Part shown: piece by piece, positions 26,041 to 39,927 of the stretch
How positions within the stretch are numbered: the stretch's first letter is position 1
Layout: every line of letters begins with the position of its first letter
Assembly: GCA_036417435.1 (NCBI GenBank)
Contig: CM070910.1
Span: 78,104,784 to 78,168,783, forward strand
Direction of reading: 5' to 3'
Length of the DNA: 64,000 nt
Origin: Inia geoffrensis
Lineage: Eukaryota > Chordata > Mammalia > Artiodactyla > Iniidae
The notes under the pieces: generated by a model
What the model was told of the DNA's origin: nothing
The model's database searches: none
What the model saw: the letters and a program-made list of their open reading frames with translations, nothing else
Translations under genes and position numbers: made by a program

Positions 26041-27776
26041 TAAATTTGAAAAAGAAAACACAAGGACTGTCAAATAGAGAGAAATTCTTAAATAAGTCCT
26101 TCAGGGCTTGTGAGGAGTTTTGGATTTACCACCTCTACATCGACAGCTGTGGGAGAGATAAGGCTGGACACTTGGGGCTGATACTATTGGTGAGGGAATG
26201 CAGACCCTTTGAGGTAATGGTGCATGGTTCCCATTCCACGGGTCCCAAATCTCCACGTGTAAGGGATTTATCCTTCAGCTAAAATATGCATGGAAAACCC
26301 AGTATATGGTCCACGAAGTGATCAGGCAAAATTTCTAAAACTCATCGCCATTTTAGCCCCCTGGTACTCGAGTTCGCCGTTCCAGATGCAATATTAACAT
26401 TCTCCCCACTTGGAGAGTCAGTGCCTTTGACCTCTTGTTTGGCACAGTTTGCAATTTCTGTGGAAGATGAACAGGAATAAGGAGAACGAATGAGCAGCTA
26501 ACTTGATGTGTTTGGACGGGCACATTGAACACTGATTTCCCTACAGGAAGAAGAATTCATCAAAGGCTCAGCGTGCCATGCCGGAACGAGATTAGGGCCT
26601 GAAGCAATTCTTCGGGTTTGTGGTCAGCTCACAAGAAAGCGAGTGGAGAAAAGGAGATTTTTGGCACTGTAAATCACAAGCCTGCAGAGTTACAAATGAC
26701 CCCTATCATCCAAAAATTTATTGAAGGAAGGCTGTGAAGAGGACTTGAACGCGACACAGAATTGCAGAAAAGAGATATCAGGGGGAAGATAAGAATTGCT
26801 CTGAAAGCGTAGGAAAAGAGGCAGCAGTTCGACAGTGATGCACTTGGCCAAAAAGGGCGTATGCGTTTTTTCCTGAATAGATTCAGGAAAAAACGCATAC
26901 GCCCTTTTTGGCCAACCAAGCAAGCCTGCAATGGAAATCCGCACTACAAGGCAGTCTCACTTCCCACCGATCCAAAGGGCCGTCCGAAAAAAGTGTAAAA
27001 TCCAGAGAGGCAGGACAGGCCATGGAGAACCGGCAGCCTTGTTATGCTGATGGGCGGGATGTAAATTGCCAACAGCCACTCTGGAGATGTGGATGGTGTT
27101 TCCTGGAACAAAGAAAAAACCAAGCTAGAGAGCCTAGGGCACTTCCACTTATGGTGCTATAGATTCGGAAAATTTAAATGAAAAAGACACAGCCACACCA
27201 AAGTTTGGGGCTGCTCTGTGTACGGGAGCCTTGACTATGGTACAACTTTAATAGCCCAGAAAGAGAAAAATGGATATAGAAGTTGTGGTACATCCCTACA
27301 ATGGAATATCACTCAACAATGAAATCAATGGCAACAGACCAGTAGCAGCATAATGAGTGGATTTAGTTACGATGATTCTAAGTGAAATAAGTCACACAGA
27401 AAAAGAAACATCATAAGATATCACTAATACCGGGAATGTAAACACGGCTACGTGTGAACTGCATTACAAAACACAACAGAGTCTCACATTTACAAAAGAA
27501 ACTTATGCTTGCTTAAGGGGAAGGGAGAGTGGGGAGGCTGCATAAAACCAGAGGTTGACATTAGGACAGATACCATTCCATAAGCCAAATATATATTAGA
27601 CAAGAGCTACTCCTTGCTCAACCAAATGGACTCAACACCCCGTATTCAAAACCTAGGAATATACCTGACTATGAAGAAAATTAAAACCCATGCATTTATA
27701 GGTCTCCATAAGAAAATCATTTGTGTACAGCAGCATTCACACAGCAGTGTCAATAAGCTAAATCCCCTTATAAAAA
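26041..27776 (+). repeat. Satellite unit U16 (mixed class, shares rare cluster with U1)
   Basis: Palindrome 26844-26915, perfect arms, centre AG. Class II flank gcactacaaggcag at 26941-26954. The rare cluster at about 26672-26697 is shared with U1. Private gaggagttttgg near 26113. The back end has catgcattt and agcattcacac, type G markers otherwise found only beyond 50 kb. Confidence 0.9.
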
Positions 27777-29512
27777 TAAATTTGAAAAAGAAAACACAAG
27801 GACTGTCAAATAGAGAGAAATTCATAAATAAGTCTTTCAGGGCTTGTGAGGAATCTTGGATTTACCACCTCTACATCGACAGCTGTGGGAGAGATAAGGC
27901 TGGACACTTGGGGCTGATACTATTGGTGAGGGAATGCAGACCCTTTGAGGTAATGGTGCATGGTTCCCATTCCACGGGTCCCAAATCTCCACGTGTAAGG
28001 GATTTATCCTTCAGCTAAAATATGCATGGAAAACCCAGAATATGGTCCACGAAGTGATCAGGCAAAATTTCTAAAACTCATCGCCATTTTAGCCCCCTGG
28101 TACTCGAGTTCGCCGTTCCAGATGCAATATTAACATTCTCCCCACTTGGAGAGTCAGTGCCTTTGACCTCTTGTTTGGCACAGTTTGCAATTTCTGTGGA
28201 AGATGAACAGGAATAAGGAGAACGAATGAGCAGCTAACTTGATGTGTTTGGACGGGCACATTGAACACTGATTTCCCTACAGGAAGAAGAATTCATCAAA
28301 GGCTCAGCGTGCCATGCCGGAACGAGATTAGGGCCTGAAGCAATTCTTCGGGTTTGCGGTCAGCTCACAAGAAAGCGAGTGGAGAAAAGGAGATTTTTGG
28401 CACTGTAACTCACAATCCTGCAGAGTTCCAAATGACCCCTATCATCCAAAAATTTATTGAAGGAAGGCTGTGAAGAGGACTTGAACGCGACACAGAATTG
28501 CAGAAAAGAGATATCAGGGGGAAGATAAGAATTGCTCTGAAAGCGTAGGAAAAGAGGCAGCAGTTCGACAGTGATGCACTTGGCCAAAAAGGGCGTATGC
28601 GTTTTTTCCTGAATAGATTCAGGAAAAAACGCATACGCCCTTTTTGGCCAACCAAGCAAGCCTGCAATGGAAATCCACACTACAAGCCAGTCTCACTTCC
28701 CACCGATCCAAAGGGCCGTCCGAAAAAAGTGTAAAATCCAGAGAGGCAGGACAGGCCATGGAGAACCGGCAGCCTTGTTATGCTGATGGGCGGGATGTAA
28801 ATTGCCAACGGCCACTCTGGAGAAGTGGATGGTGTTTCCTGGAACAAAGAAAAAACCAAGCTAGAGAGCCTAGGGCACTTCCACTTATGGTGCTATAGAT
28901 TCGGAAAATTTAAATGAAAAAGACACAGCCACACCAAAGTTTGGGGCTGCTCTGTGTACGGGAGCCTTGACTATGGTACAACTTTAATAGCCCAGAAAGA
29001 GAAAAATGGATATAGAAGTTGTGGTACATCCCTACAATGGAATATCACTCAACAATGAAATCAATGGCAACAGACCAGTAGCAGCATAATGAGTGGATTT
29101 AGTTACGATGATTCTAAGTGAAATAAGTCACACAGAAAAAGAAACATCATAAGATATCACTAATACCGGGAATGTAAACACGGCTACGTGTGAACTGCAT
29201 TACAAAACACAACAGAGTCTCACATTTACAAAAGAAACTTATGCTTGCTTAAGGGGAAGGGAGAGTGGGGAGGCTGCATAAAACCAGAGGTTGACATTAG
29301 GACAGATACCATTCCATAAGCCAAATATATATTAGACAAGAGCTACTCCTTGCTCAACCAAATGGACTCAACACCCCGTATTCAAAACCTAGGAATATAC
29401 CTGACTATGAAGAAAATTAAAACCCATACATTTATAGGTCTCCATAAGAAAATCATTTGTGTACAGCAGCATACACACAGCAGTGTCAATAAGCTAAATC
29501 CCCTTATAAAAA
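27777..29512 (+). repeat. Satellite unit U17 (class I)
   Basis: Palindrome 28580-28651, perfect arms, centre AG. Private ttcataaataagtctttcagg is split over 27821-27841. atgccggaacg and gaaagcgagtgg are as in U1 and U16, and caacggccactc near 28806 is shared with U1. Confidence 0.9.
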
Positions 29513-31247
29513 TAAATTTGAAAAAGAAAACACAAGGGCTGTGAAGTAGAGAGAAATTCTTAAATAAGTCCTTCAGGGCTTGTGAGGAATCTTGGATTTA
29601 CCACCTCTACATCGACAGCTGTGGGAGAGATAAGGCTGGACACTTGGGGCTTATACTATTGGTGAGGGAATGCAGACCCTTTGAGGTAATGGTGCATGGT
29701 TCCCATTCCACGGGTCCCAAATTTCCACGTGTAAGGGATTTATCCTTCAGCTAAAATATGCATGGAAAACCCAGAATATGGTCCACGAAGTGATCAGGCA
29801 AAATTTCTAAAACTCATCGGATTTTAGCCCCCTGGTACTCGAGTTCGCCGTTCCAGATGCAATATTAACATTCTCCCCACTTGGAGAGTCAGTGCCTTTG
29901 ACCTCTTGTTTGGCACAGTTTGCAATTTCTGTGGAAGATGAACAGGAATAAGGAGAACGAATGAGCAGCTAACTTGATGTGTTTGGACGGGCACATTGAA
30001 CACTGATTTCCCTACAGGAAGAAGAATTCATCAAAGGCTCAGCGTGCCATGCCAGAACGAGATTAGGGCCTGAAGCAATTCTTCGGGTTTGCGGTCAGCT
30101 CACAAGAAAGTGAGTGGAGAAAAGGAGATTTTTGGCACTGTATCTCACAATCCTGCAGAGTTCCAAATGACCCCTATCATCCAAAAATTTTTTGAAGGAA
30201 GGCTGTGAAGAGGACTTGAACGCGACACAGAATTGCAGAAAAGAGATATCAGGGGGAAGATAAGAATTGCTCTGAAAGCGTAGGAAAAGAGGCAGCAGTT
30301 CGACAGTGATGCACTTGGCCAAAAAGGGCGTATGCGTTTTTTCCTGAATAGATTCAGGAAAAAACGCATACGCCCTTTTTGGCCAACCAAGCAAGCCTGC
30401 AATGGAAATCCACACTACAAGCCAGTCTCCCTTCCCACCGATCCAAAGGGCCGTCCGAAAAAAGTGTAAAATCCAGAGAGGCAGGACAGGCCATGGAGAA
30501 CCGGCAGCCTTGTTATGCTGATGGGCGGGATGTAAATTGCCAACAGCCACTCTGGAGAAGTGGATGGTGTTTCCTGGAACAAAGAAAAAACCAAGCTAGA
30601 GAGCCTAGGGCACTTCCACTTATGGTGCTATAGATTCGGAAAATTTAAATGAAAAAGACACAGCCACACCAAAGTTTGGGGCTGCTCTGTGTACGGGAGC
30701 CTTGACTATGGTACAACTTTAATAGCCCAGAAAGAGAAAAATGGATATAGAAGTTGTGGTACATCCCTACAATGGAATATCACTCAACAATGAAATCAAT
30801 GGCAACAGACCAGTAGCAGCATAATGAGTGGATTTAGTTACGATGATTCTAAGTGAAATAAGTCACACAGAAAAAGAAACATCATAAGATATCACTAATA
30901 CCGGGAATGTAAACACGGCTACGTGTGAACTGCATTACAAAACACAACAGAGTCTCACATTTACAAAAGAAACTTATGCTTGCTTAAGGGGAAGGGAGAG
31001 TGGGGAGGCTGCATAAAACCAGAGGTTGACATTAGGACAGATACCATTCCATAAGCCAAATATATATTAGACAAGAGCTAGTCCTTGCTCAACCAAATGG
31101 ACTCAACACCCCGTATTCAAAACCTAGGAATATACCTGACTATGAAGAAAATTAAAACCCATACATTTATAGGTCTCCATAAGAAAATCATTTGTGTACA
31201 GCAGCATACACACAGCAGTGTCAATAAGCTAAATCCCCTTATAAAAA
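29513..31247 (+). repeat. Satellite unit U18 (1735 bp, one-base deletion)
   Basis: Palindrome 30315-30386, perfect arms, centre AG. catcggatttt near 29815 replaces catcgccatttt, the single lost base. gtgaagtaga at 29541-29550 introduces stops. aaattttttgaagg near 30186 is shared with U20. The tctcccttccc marker of U6-U12 reappears here in isolation. Confidence 0.9.
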
Positions 31248-32983
31248 TAAATTTGAAAAAGAAAACACAAGGACTGTCAAATAGAGAGAAATTCTTAAAT
31301 AAGTCCTTCAGGGCTTGTGAGGAATCTTGGATTTACCACCTCTACATCGACAGCTGTGGGAGAGATAAGGCTGGACACTTGGGGCTGATACTATTGGTGA
31401 GGGAATGCAGACCCTTTGAGGTAATGGTGCATGGTTCCCATTCCACGGGTCCCAAATCTCCACGTGTAAGGGATTTATCCTTCAGCTAAAATATGCATGG
31501 AAAACCCAGAATATGGTCCACGAAGTGATCAGGCAAAATTTCTAAAACTCATCGCCATTTTAGCCCCCTGGTACTCGAGTTCGCCGTTCCAGATGCAATA
31601 TTAACATTCTCCCCACTTGGAGAGTCAGTGCCTTTGACCTCTTGTTTGGCACAGTTTGCAATTTCTGTGGAAGATGAACAGGAATAAGGAGAACGAATGA
31701 GCAGCTAACTTGATGTGTTTGGACGGGCACATTGAACACTGATTTCCCTACAGGAAGAAGAATTCATCAAAGGCTCAGCGTGCCATGCCAGAACGAGATT
31801 AGGGCCTGAAGCAATTCTTCGGGTTTGCGGTCAGCTCACAAGAAAGTGAGTGGAGAAAAGGACATTTTTGGCACTGTAACTCACAATCCTGCAGAGTTCC
31901 AAATGACCCCTATCATCCAAAAATTTATTGAAGGAAGGCTGTGAAGAGGACTTGAACGCGACACAGAATTCCAGAAAAGAGATATCAGGGGGAAGATAAG
32001 AATTGCTCTGAAAGCGTAGGAAAAGAGGGAGCAGTTCGACAGTGATGCACTTGGCCAAAAAGGGCGTATGCGTTTTTTCCTGAATAGATTCAGGAAAAAA
32101 CGCATACGCCCTTTTTGGCCAACCAAGCAAGCCTGCAATGGAAATCCACACTACAAGCCAGTCTCACTTCCCACCGATCCAAAGGGCCTTCAGAAAAAAG
32201 TGTAAAATCCAGAGAGGCAGGACAGGCCATGGAGAACCGGCAGCCTTGTTATGCTGATGGGCGGGATGTAAATTGCCAACAGCCACTCTGGAGAAGTGGA
32301 TGGTGTTTCCTGGAACAAAGAAAAAACCAAGCTAGAGAGCCTAGGGCACTTCCACTTATGGTGCTATAGATTCGGAAAATTTAAATGAAAAAGACACAGC
32401 CACACCAAAGTTTGGGGCTGCTCTGTGTACGGGAGCCTTGACTATGGTACAACTTTAATAGCCCAGAAAGAGAAAAATGGATATAGAAGTTGTGGTACAT
32501 CCCTACAATGGAATATCACTCAACAATGAAATCAATGGCAACAGACCAGTAGCAGCATAATGAGTGGATTTAGTTACGATGATTCTAAGTGAAATAAGTC
32601 ACACAGAAAAAGAAACATCATAAGATATCACTAATACCGGGAATGTAAACACGGCTACGTGTGAACTGCATTACAAAACACAACAGAGTCTCACATTTAC
32701 AAAAGAAACTTATGCTTGCTTAAGGGGAAGGGAGAGTGGGGAGGCTGCATAAAACCAGAGGTTGACATTAGGACAGATACCATTCCATAAGCCAAATATA
32801 TATTAGACAAGAGCTACTCCTTGCTCAACCAAATGGACTCAACACCCCGTATTCAAAACCTAGGAATATACCTGACTATGAAGAAAATTAAAACCCATAC
32901 ATTTATAGGTCTCCATAAGAAAATCATTTGTGTACAGCAGCATACACACAGCAGTGTCAATAAGCTAAATCCCCTTATAAAAA
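31248..32983 (+). repeat. Satellite unit U19 (class I)
   Basis: Palindrome 32051-32122, perfect arms, centre AG. A G to C change makes an additional EcoRI site at 31966-31971. Other private changes: aggacattttt near 31859, agagggagc near 32025, ccttcagaaaaaag near 32187. Confidence 0.9.
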
Positions 32984-34719
32984 TAAATTTGAAAAAGAAA
33001 ACACAAGGACTGTCAAATAGAGAGAAATTCTTAAATAAGTCCTTCAGGGCTTGTGAGGAATCTTGGATTTACCACCTCTACATCGACAGCTGTGGGAGAG
33101 ATAAGGCTGGACACTTGGGGCTGATACTATTGGTGAGGGAATGCAGACCCTTTGAGGTAATGGTGCATGGTTCCCATTCCACGGGTCCCAAATCTCCACG
33201 TGTAAGGGATTTATCCTTCAGCTAAAATATGCATGGAAAACCCAGAATATGGTCCACGAAGTGATCAGGCAAAATTTCTAAAACTCATCACCATTTTAGC
33301 CCCCTGGTACTCGAGTTCGCCGTTCCAGATGCAATATTAACATTCTCCCCACTTGGAGAGTCAGTGCCTTTGACCTCTTGTTTGGCACAGTTTGCAATTT
33401 CTGTGGAAGATGAACAGGAATAAGGAGAACGAATGAGCAGCTAACTTGATGTGTTTGGACGGGCACATTGAACACTGATTTCCCTACAGGAAGAAGAATT
33501 CATCAAAGGCTCAGCGTGCCATGCCAGAACGAGATTAGGGCCTGAAGCAATTCTTCGGGTTTGCGGTCAGCTCACAAGAAAGTGAGTGGAGAAAAGGAGA
33601 TTTTTGGCACTGTAACTCACAATCCTGCAGAGTTCCAAATGACCCCTATCATCCAAAAATTTTTTGAAGGAAGGCTGTGAAGAGGACTTGAACGCGACAC
33701 AGAATTGCAGAAAAGAGATATCAGGGGGAAGATAAGAATTGCTCTGAAAGCGTAGGAAAAGAGGCAGCAGTTCGACAGTGATGCACTTGGCCAAAAAGGG
33801 CGTATGCGTTTTTTCCTGAATAGATTCAGGAAAAAACGCATACTCCCTTTTTGGCCAACCAAGCAAGCCTGCAATGGAAATCCACACTACAAGCCAGTCT
33901 CACTTCCCACCCATCCAAAGGGCCGTCCGAAAAAAGTGTAAAATCCAGAGAGGCAGGACAGGCCATGGAGAACCGGCAGCCTTGTTATGCTGATGGGCGG
34001 GATGTAAATTGCCAACAGCCACTCTGGAGAAGTGGATGGTGTTTCCTGGAACAAAGAAAAAACCAAGCTAGAGAGCCTAGGGCACTTCCACTTATGGTGC
34101 TATAGATTCGGAAAATTTAAATGAAAAAGACACAGCCACACCAAAGTTTGGGGCTGCTCTGTGTACGGGAGCCTTGACTATGGTACAACTTTAATAGCCC
34201 AGAAAGAGAAAAATGGATATAGAAGTTGTGGTACATCCCTACAATGGAATATCACTCAACAATGAAATCAATGGCAAGAGACCCGTAGCAGCATAATGAG
34301 TGGATTTAGTTACGATGATTCTAAGTGAAATAAGTCACACAGAAAAAGAAACATCATAAGATATCACTAATACCGGGAATGTAAACTCGGCTACGTGTGA
34401 ACTGCATTACAAAACACAAAAGAGTCTCACATTTACAAAAGAAACTTATGCTTGCTTAAGGGGAAGGGAGAGTGGGGAGGCTGCATAAAACCAGAGGTTG
34501 ACATTAGGACAGATACCATTCCATAAGCCAAATATATATTAGACAAGAGCTACTCCTTGCTCAACCAAATGGACTCAACACCCCGTATTCAAAACCTAGG
34601 AATATACCTGACTATGAAGAAAATTAAAACCCATACATTTATAGGTCTCCATAAGAAAATCATTTGTGTACAGCAGCATACACACAGCAGTGTCAATAAG
34701 CTAAATCCCCTTATAAAAA
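32984..34719 (+). repeat. Satellite unit U20 (class I with a type E/F patch)
   Basis: Palindrome 33787-33858 with one right-arm mismatch (G to T at 33844), centre AG. caagagacccgtagc near 34274 is otherwise found only in the E/F units beyond 42 kb. Private ctcatcaccatt near 33285 and gtaaactcgg near 34381. Confidence 0.9.
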
Positions 34720-36455
34720 TAAATTTGAAATAGAAAACACAAGGACTGTCAAATAGAGAGAAATTCTTAAATAAGTCCTTCAGGGCTTGTGAGGAATCTT
34801 GGATTTACCACCTCTACATCGACAGCTGTGGGAGAGATAAGGCTGGACACTTGGGGCTGATACTATTGGTGAGGGAATGCAGACCCTTTGAGGTAATGGT
34901 GCATGGTTCCCATTCCACGGGTCCCAAATCTCCACGTGTAAGGGATTTATCCTTCAGCTAAAATATGCATGGAAAACCCAGAATATGGTCCACGAAGTGA
35001 TCAGGCAAAATTTCTAAAACTCATCGCCATTTTAGCCCCCTGGTACTCGAGTTTGCCGTTCCAGATGCAATATTAACATTCTCCCCACTTGGAGAGTCAG
35101 TGCCTTTGACCTCTTGTTTGGCACAGTTTGCAATTTCTGTGGAAGATGAACAGGAATAAGGAGAACGAATGAGCAGCTAACTTGATGTGTTTGGACGGGC
35201 ACATTGAACACTGATTTCCCTACAGGAAGAAGAATTCATCAAAGGCTCAGCGTGCCATGCCAGAACGAGATTAGGGCCTGAAGCAATTCTTCGGGTTTGC
35301 GGTCAGCTCACAAGAAAGTGAGTGGAGAAAAGGAGATTTTTGGCACTGTAACTCACAATCCTGCAGAGTTCCAAATGACCCCTATCATCCAAAAATTTAT
35401 TGAAGGAAGGCTGTGAAGAGGACTTGAACGCGACACAGAATTGCAGAAAATAGATATCAGGGGGAAGATAAGAATTGCTCTGAAAGCGTAGGAAAAGAGG
35501 CAGCAGTTCGACAGTGATGCACTTGGCCATAAAGGGCGTATGCGTTTTTTCCTGAATAGATTCAGGAAAAAACGCATACGCCCTTTTTGGCCAACCAAGC
35601 AAGCCTGCAATGGAAATCCACACTACAAGCCAGTCTCACTTCCCACCGATCCAAAGGGCCGTCCGAAAAAAGTGTAAAATCCAGAGAGGCAGGACAGGCC
35701 ATGGAGAACCGGCAGCCTTGTTATGCTGATGGGCGGGATGTAAATTGCCAACAGCCACTCTGGAGAAGTGGATGGTGTTTCCCGGAACAAAGAAAAAAAC
35801 AAGCTAGAGAGCCTAGGGCACTTCCACTTATGGTGCTATAGATTCGGAAAATTTAAATGAAAAAGACACAGCCACACCAAAGTTTGGGGCTGCTCTGTGT
35901 ACGGGAGCCTTGACTATGGTACAACTTTAATAGCCCAGAAAGAGAAAAATGGATATAGAAGTTGTGGTACATCCCTACAATGGAATATCACTCAACAATG
36001 AAATCAATGGCAACAGACCAGTAGCAGCATAATGAGTGGATTTAGTTACGATGATTCTAAGTGAAATAAGTCACACAGAAAAAGAAACATCATAAGATAT
36101 CACTAATACCGGGAATGTAAACACGGCTACGTGTGAACTGCATTACAAAACACAACAGAGTCTCACATTTACAAAAGAAACTTTTGCTTGCTTAAGGGGA
36201 AGTGAGAGTGGGGAGGCTGCATAAAACCAGAGGTTGACATTAGGACAGATACCATTCCATAAGCCAAATATATATTAGACAAGAGCTACTCCTTGCTCAA
36301 CCAAATGGACTCAACACCCCGTATTCAAAACCTAGGAATATACCTGACTATGAAGAAAATTAAAACCCATACATTTATAGGTCTCCATAAGAAAATCATT
36401 TGTGTACAGCAGCATACACACAGCAGTGTCAATAAGCTAAATCCCCTTATAAAAA
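34720..36455 (+). repeat. Satellite unit U21 (class I)
   Basis: Palindrome 35523-35594 with one left-arm mismatch (A to T at 35530), centre AG. gaaatagaaaac near 34728 creates a stop. gagtttgccg near 35049 (CpG loss) is shared with U22. Confidence 0.9.
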
Positions 36456-38191
36456 TAAATTTGAAAAAGAAAACACAAGGACTGTCAAATAGAGAGAAAT
36501 TCTTAAATAAGTCCTTCAGGGCTTCTGAGGAATCTTGGATTTACCACCTCTACATCGACAGCTGTGGGAGAGATAAGGCTGGACACTTGGGGCTGATACT
36601 ATTGGTGAGGGAATGCAGACCCTTTGAGGTAATGGTGCATGGTTCCCATTCCACGGGTCCCAAATCTCCACGTGTAAGGGATTTATCCTTCAGCTAAAAT
36701 ATGCATGGAAAACCCAGAATATGGTCCACGAAGTGATCAGGCAAAATTTCTAAAACTCATCGCCATTTTAGCCCCCTGGTACTCGAGTTTGCCGTTCCAG
36801 ATGCAATATTAACATTCTCCCCACTTGGAGAGTCAGTGCCTTTGACCTCTTGTTTGGCACAGTTTGCAATTTCTGTGGAAGATGAACAGGAATAAGGAGA
36901 ACGAATGAGCAGCTAACTTGATGTGTTTGGACGGGCACATTGAACACTGATTTCCCTACAGGAAGAAGAATTCATCAAAGGCTCAGCGTGCCATGCCAGA
37001 ACGAGATTAGGGCCTGAAGCAATTCTTCGGGTTTGCGGTCAGCTCACAAGAAAGTGAGTGGAGAAAAGGAGATTTTTGGCACTGTAACTCACAATCCTGC
37101 AGAGTTCCAAATGACCCCTATCATCCAAAAATTTATTGAAGGAAGGCTGTGAAGAGGACTTGAACGCGACACAGAATTGCAGAAAAGAGATATCAGGGGG
37201 AAGATAAGAATTGCTCTGAAAGCGTAGGAAAAGAGGCAGCAGTTCGACAGTGATGCACTTCGCCAAAAAGGGCGTATGCGTTTTTTCCTGAATAGATTCA
37301 GGAAAAAACGCATACGCCCTTTTTGGCCAACCAAGCAAGCCTGCAATGGAAATCCACACTACAAGCCAGTCTCACTTCCCACCGATCCAAAGGGCCGTCC
37401 GAAAAAAGTGTAAAATCCAGAGAGGCAGGACAGGTCATGGAGAACCGGCAGCCTTGTTATGCTGATGGGCGGGATGTAAATTGCCAACAGCCACTCTGGA
37501 GAAGTGGATGGTGTTTCCTGGAACAAAGAAAAAACCAAGCTAGAGAGCCTAGGGCACTTCCACTTATGGTGCTATAGATTCGGAAAATTTAAATGAAAAA
37601 GACACAGCCACACCAAAGTTTGGGGCTGCTCTGTGTACGGGAGCCTTGACTATGGTACAACTTTAATAGCCCAGAAAGAGAAAAATGGATATAGAAGTTG
37701 TGGTACATCCCTACAATGGAATATCACTCAACAATGAAATCAATGGCAACAGACCAGTAGCAGCATAATGAGTGGATTTAGTTACGATGATTCTAAGTGA
37801 AATAAGTCACACAGAAAAAGAAACATCATAAGATATCACTAATACCGGGAATGTAAACACGGCTACGTGTGAACTGCATTACAAAACACAACAGAGTCTC
37901 ACATTTACAAAAGAAACTTATGCTTGCTTAAGGGGAAGGGAGAGTGGGGAGGCTGCATAAAACCAGAGGTTGACATTAGGACAGATACCATTCCATAAGC
38001 CAAATATATATTAGACAAGAGCTACTCCTTGCTCAACCAAATGGACTCAACACCCCGTATTCAAAACCTAGGAATATACCTGAGTATGAAGAAAATTAAA
38101 ACCCATACATTTGTAGGTCTCCATAAGAAAATCATTTGTGTACAGCAGCATACACACAGCAGTGTCAATAAGCTAAATCCCCTTATAAAAA
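36456..38191 (+). repeat. Satellite unit U22 (class I, last of the homogeneous block)
   Basis: Palindrome 37259-37330 with one left-arm mismatch (G to C at 37261), centre AG. Shares gagtttgccg with U21. Private gcttctgagg near 36522 and acaggtcatgg near 37430. Confidence 0.9.
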
Positions 38192-39927
38192 TAAATTTGA
38201 AAAAGAAAACACAAGGACTGTCAAATAGAGAGAAATTCTTAAATAAGTCCTTCAGGGCTTGTGAGGAATCTTGGATTTACCACCTCTACATCGACAGCTG
38301 TGGGAGAGATAAGGCTGGACACTTGGGGCTGATACTATTGGTGAGGGAATGCAGACCCTTTGAGGTAATGGTGCATGGTTCCCATTCCACGGGTCCCAAA
38401 TCTCCACGTGTAAGGGATTTATCCTTCAGCTAAAATATGCATGGAAAACCCAGAATATGGTAAACGAAGTGATCAGGCAAAATTTCTAAAACTCATCGCC
38501 ATTTTAGCCCCCTGGTACTCGAGTTCGCCGTTCCAGATGCAATATTAACATTCTCCCCACTTGGAGAGTCAGTGCCTTTGACCTCTTGTTTGGCACAGTT
38601 TGCAATTTCTGTGGAAGATGAACAGGAATAAGGAGAACGAATGAGCAGCTAACTTGATGTGTTTGGACGGGCACATTGAACACTGATTTCCCTACAGGAA
38701 GAAGAATTCATCAAATGCTCAGCGTGCCATGCCAGAACGAGATTAGGGCCTGAAGCAATTCTTCGGGTTTGCGGTCAGCTCACAAGAAAGTGAGTGGAGG
38801 AAAGGAGATTTTTGGCACTGAAACTCACAATCCTGCAGAGTTCCAAATGACCCCTATCATCCAAAAATTTATTGAAGGAAGGCTGTGAAGAGGACTTGAA
38901 CGCGACACAGAATTGCAGAAAAGAGATATCAGGGGGAAGATAAGAATTGCTCTGAAAGCGTAGGAAAAGAGGCAGCAGTTCGACAGTGATGCACTTGGCC
39001 AAAAAGGGCGTATGCGTTTTTTCCTGAATATATTCAGGAAAAAACGCATACGTCCTTTTTGGCCAACCAAGCAAGCCTGCAATGGAAATCCGCACTACTA
39101 GGCAGTCTCACTTCCCACCGATCCAAAGGGCCGTCCGATAAAAGTGTAAAATCCAGAGAGGCAGGACAGGCCATGGAGAACCGGCAGCCTTGTTATGCTG
39201 ATGGGTGGGATGTAAATTGCCAACAGCCACTCTGGACAAGTGGAGGATGTTTCCTGGAACAAAGAAAAAACCAAGCTAGAGAGCCTAGGGCACTTCCACT
39301 TATGGTGCTATAGATTCGGAAAATTTAAATGAAAAAGACACAGCCACACCAAAGTTTGGCGCTGCTCTGTGTATGGGAGCCTTGACTATGGTACAACTTT
39401 AATAGCCCAGAAAGAGAAAAATGGATATAGAAGTTGTGGTACATCCCTACAATGGAATATCACTCAACAATGAAATCAATGGCAACAGACCAGTAGCAGC
39501 ATAATGAGTGGATTTAGTTACGATGATTCTAAGTGAAATAAGTCACACAGAAAAAGAAACATCATAAGATATCACTAATACCGGGAATGTAAACACGGCT
39601 ACGTGTGAACTGCATTACAAAACACAAGAGAGTCTCACATTTACAAAAGAAACTTATGCTTGCTTAAGGGGAAAGGAGAGTGGGGAGGCTGCATAAAACC
39701 AGAGGTTGACATTAGGACAGATACCATTCCATAAGCCAAATATATATTAGACAAGAGCTACTCCTTGCTCAACCAAATGGACTCAACACCCCGTATTCAA
39801 AACCTAGGAATATACCTGACTATGAAGAAAATTAAAACCCATACATTTATAGGTCTCCATAAGAAAATAATTTGTGTACAGCAGCATACACACAGCAGTG
39901 TAAATAAGCTAAATGCCCTTATAAAAA
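38192..39927 (+). repeat. Satellite unit U23 (switch from class I to class II)
   Basis: Palindrome 38995-39066, centre AT, one right-arm mismatch (C to T at 39053). The front half is class I. From the palindrome on it is class II with many private changes (gcactactaggcag, gggtggg, ggacaagtggagg, ttggcgctg). It marks the border between the uniform left and the mosaic right part of the array. Confidence 0.9.
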
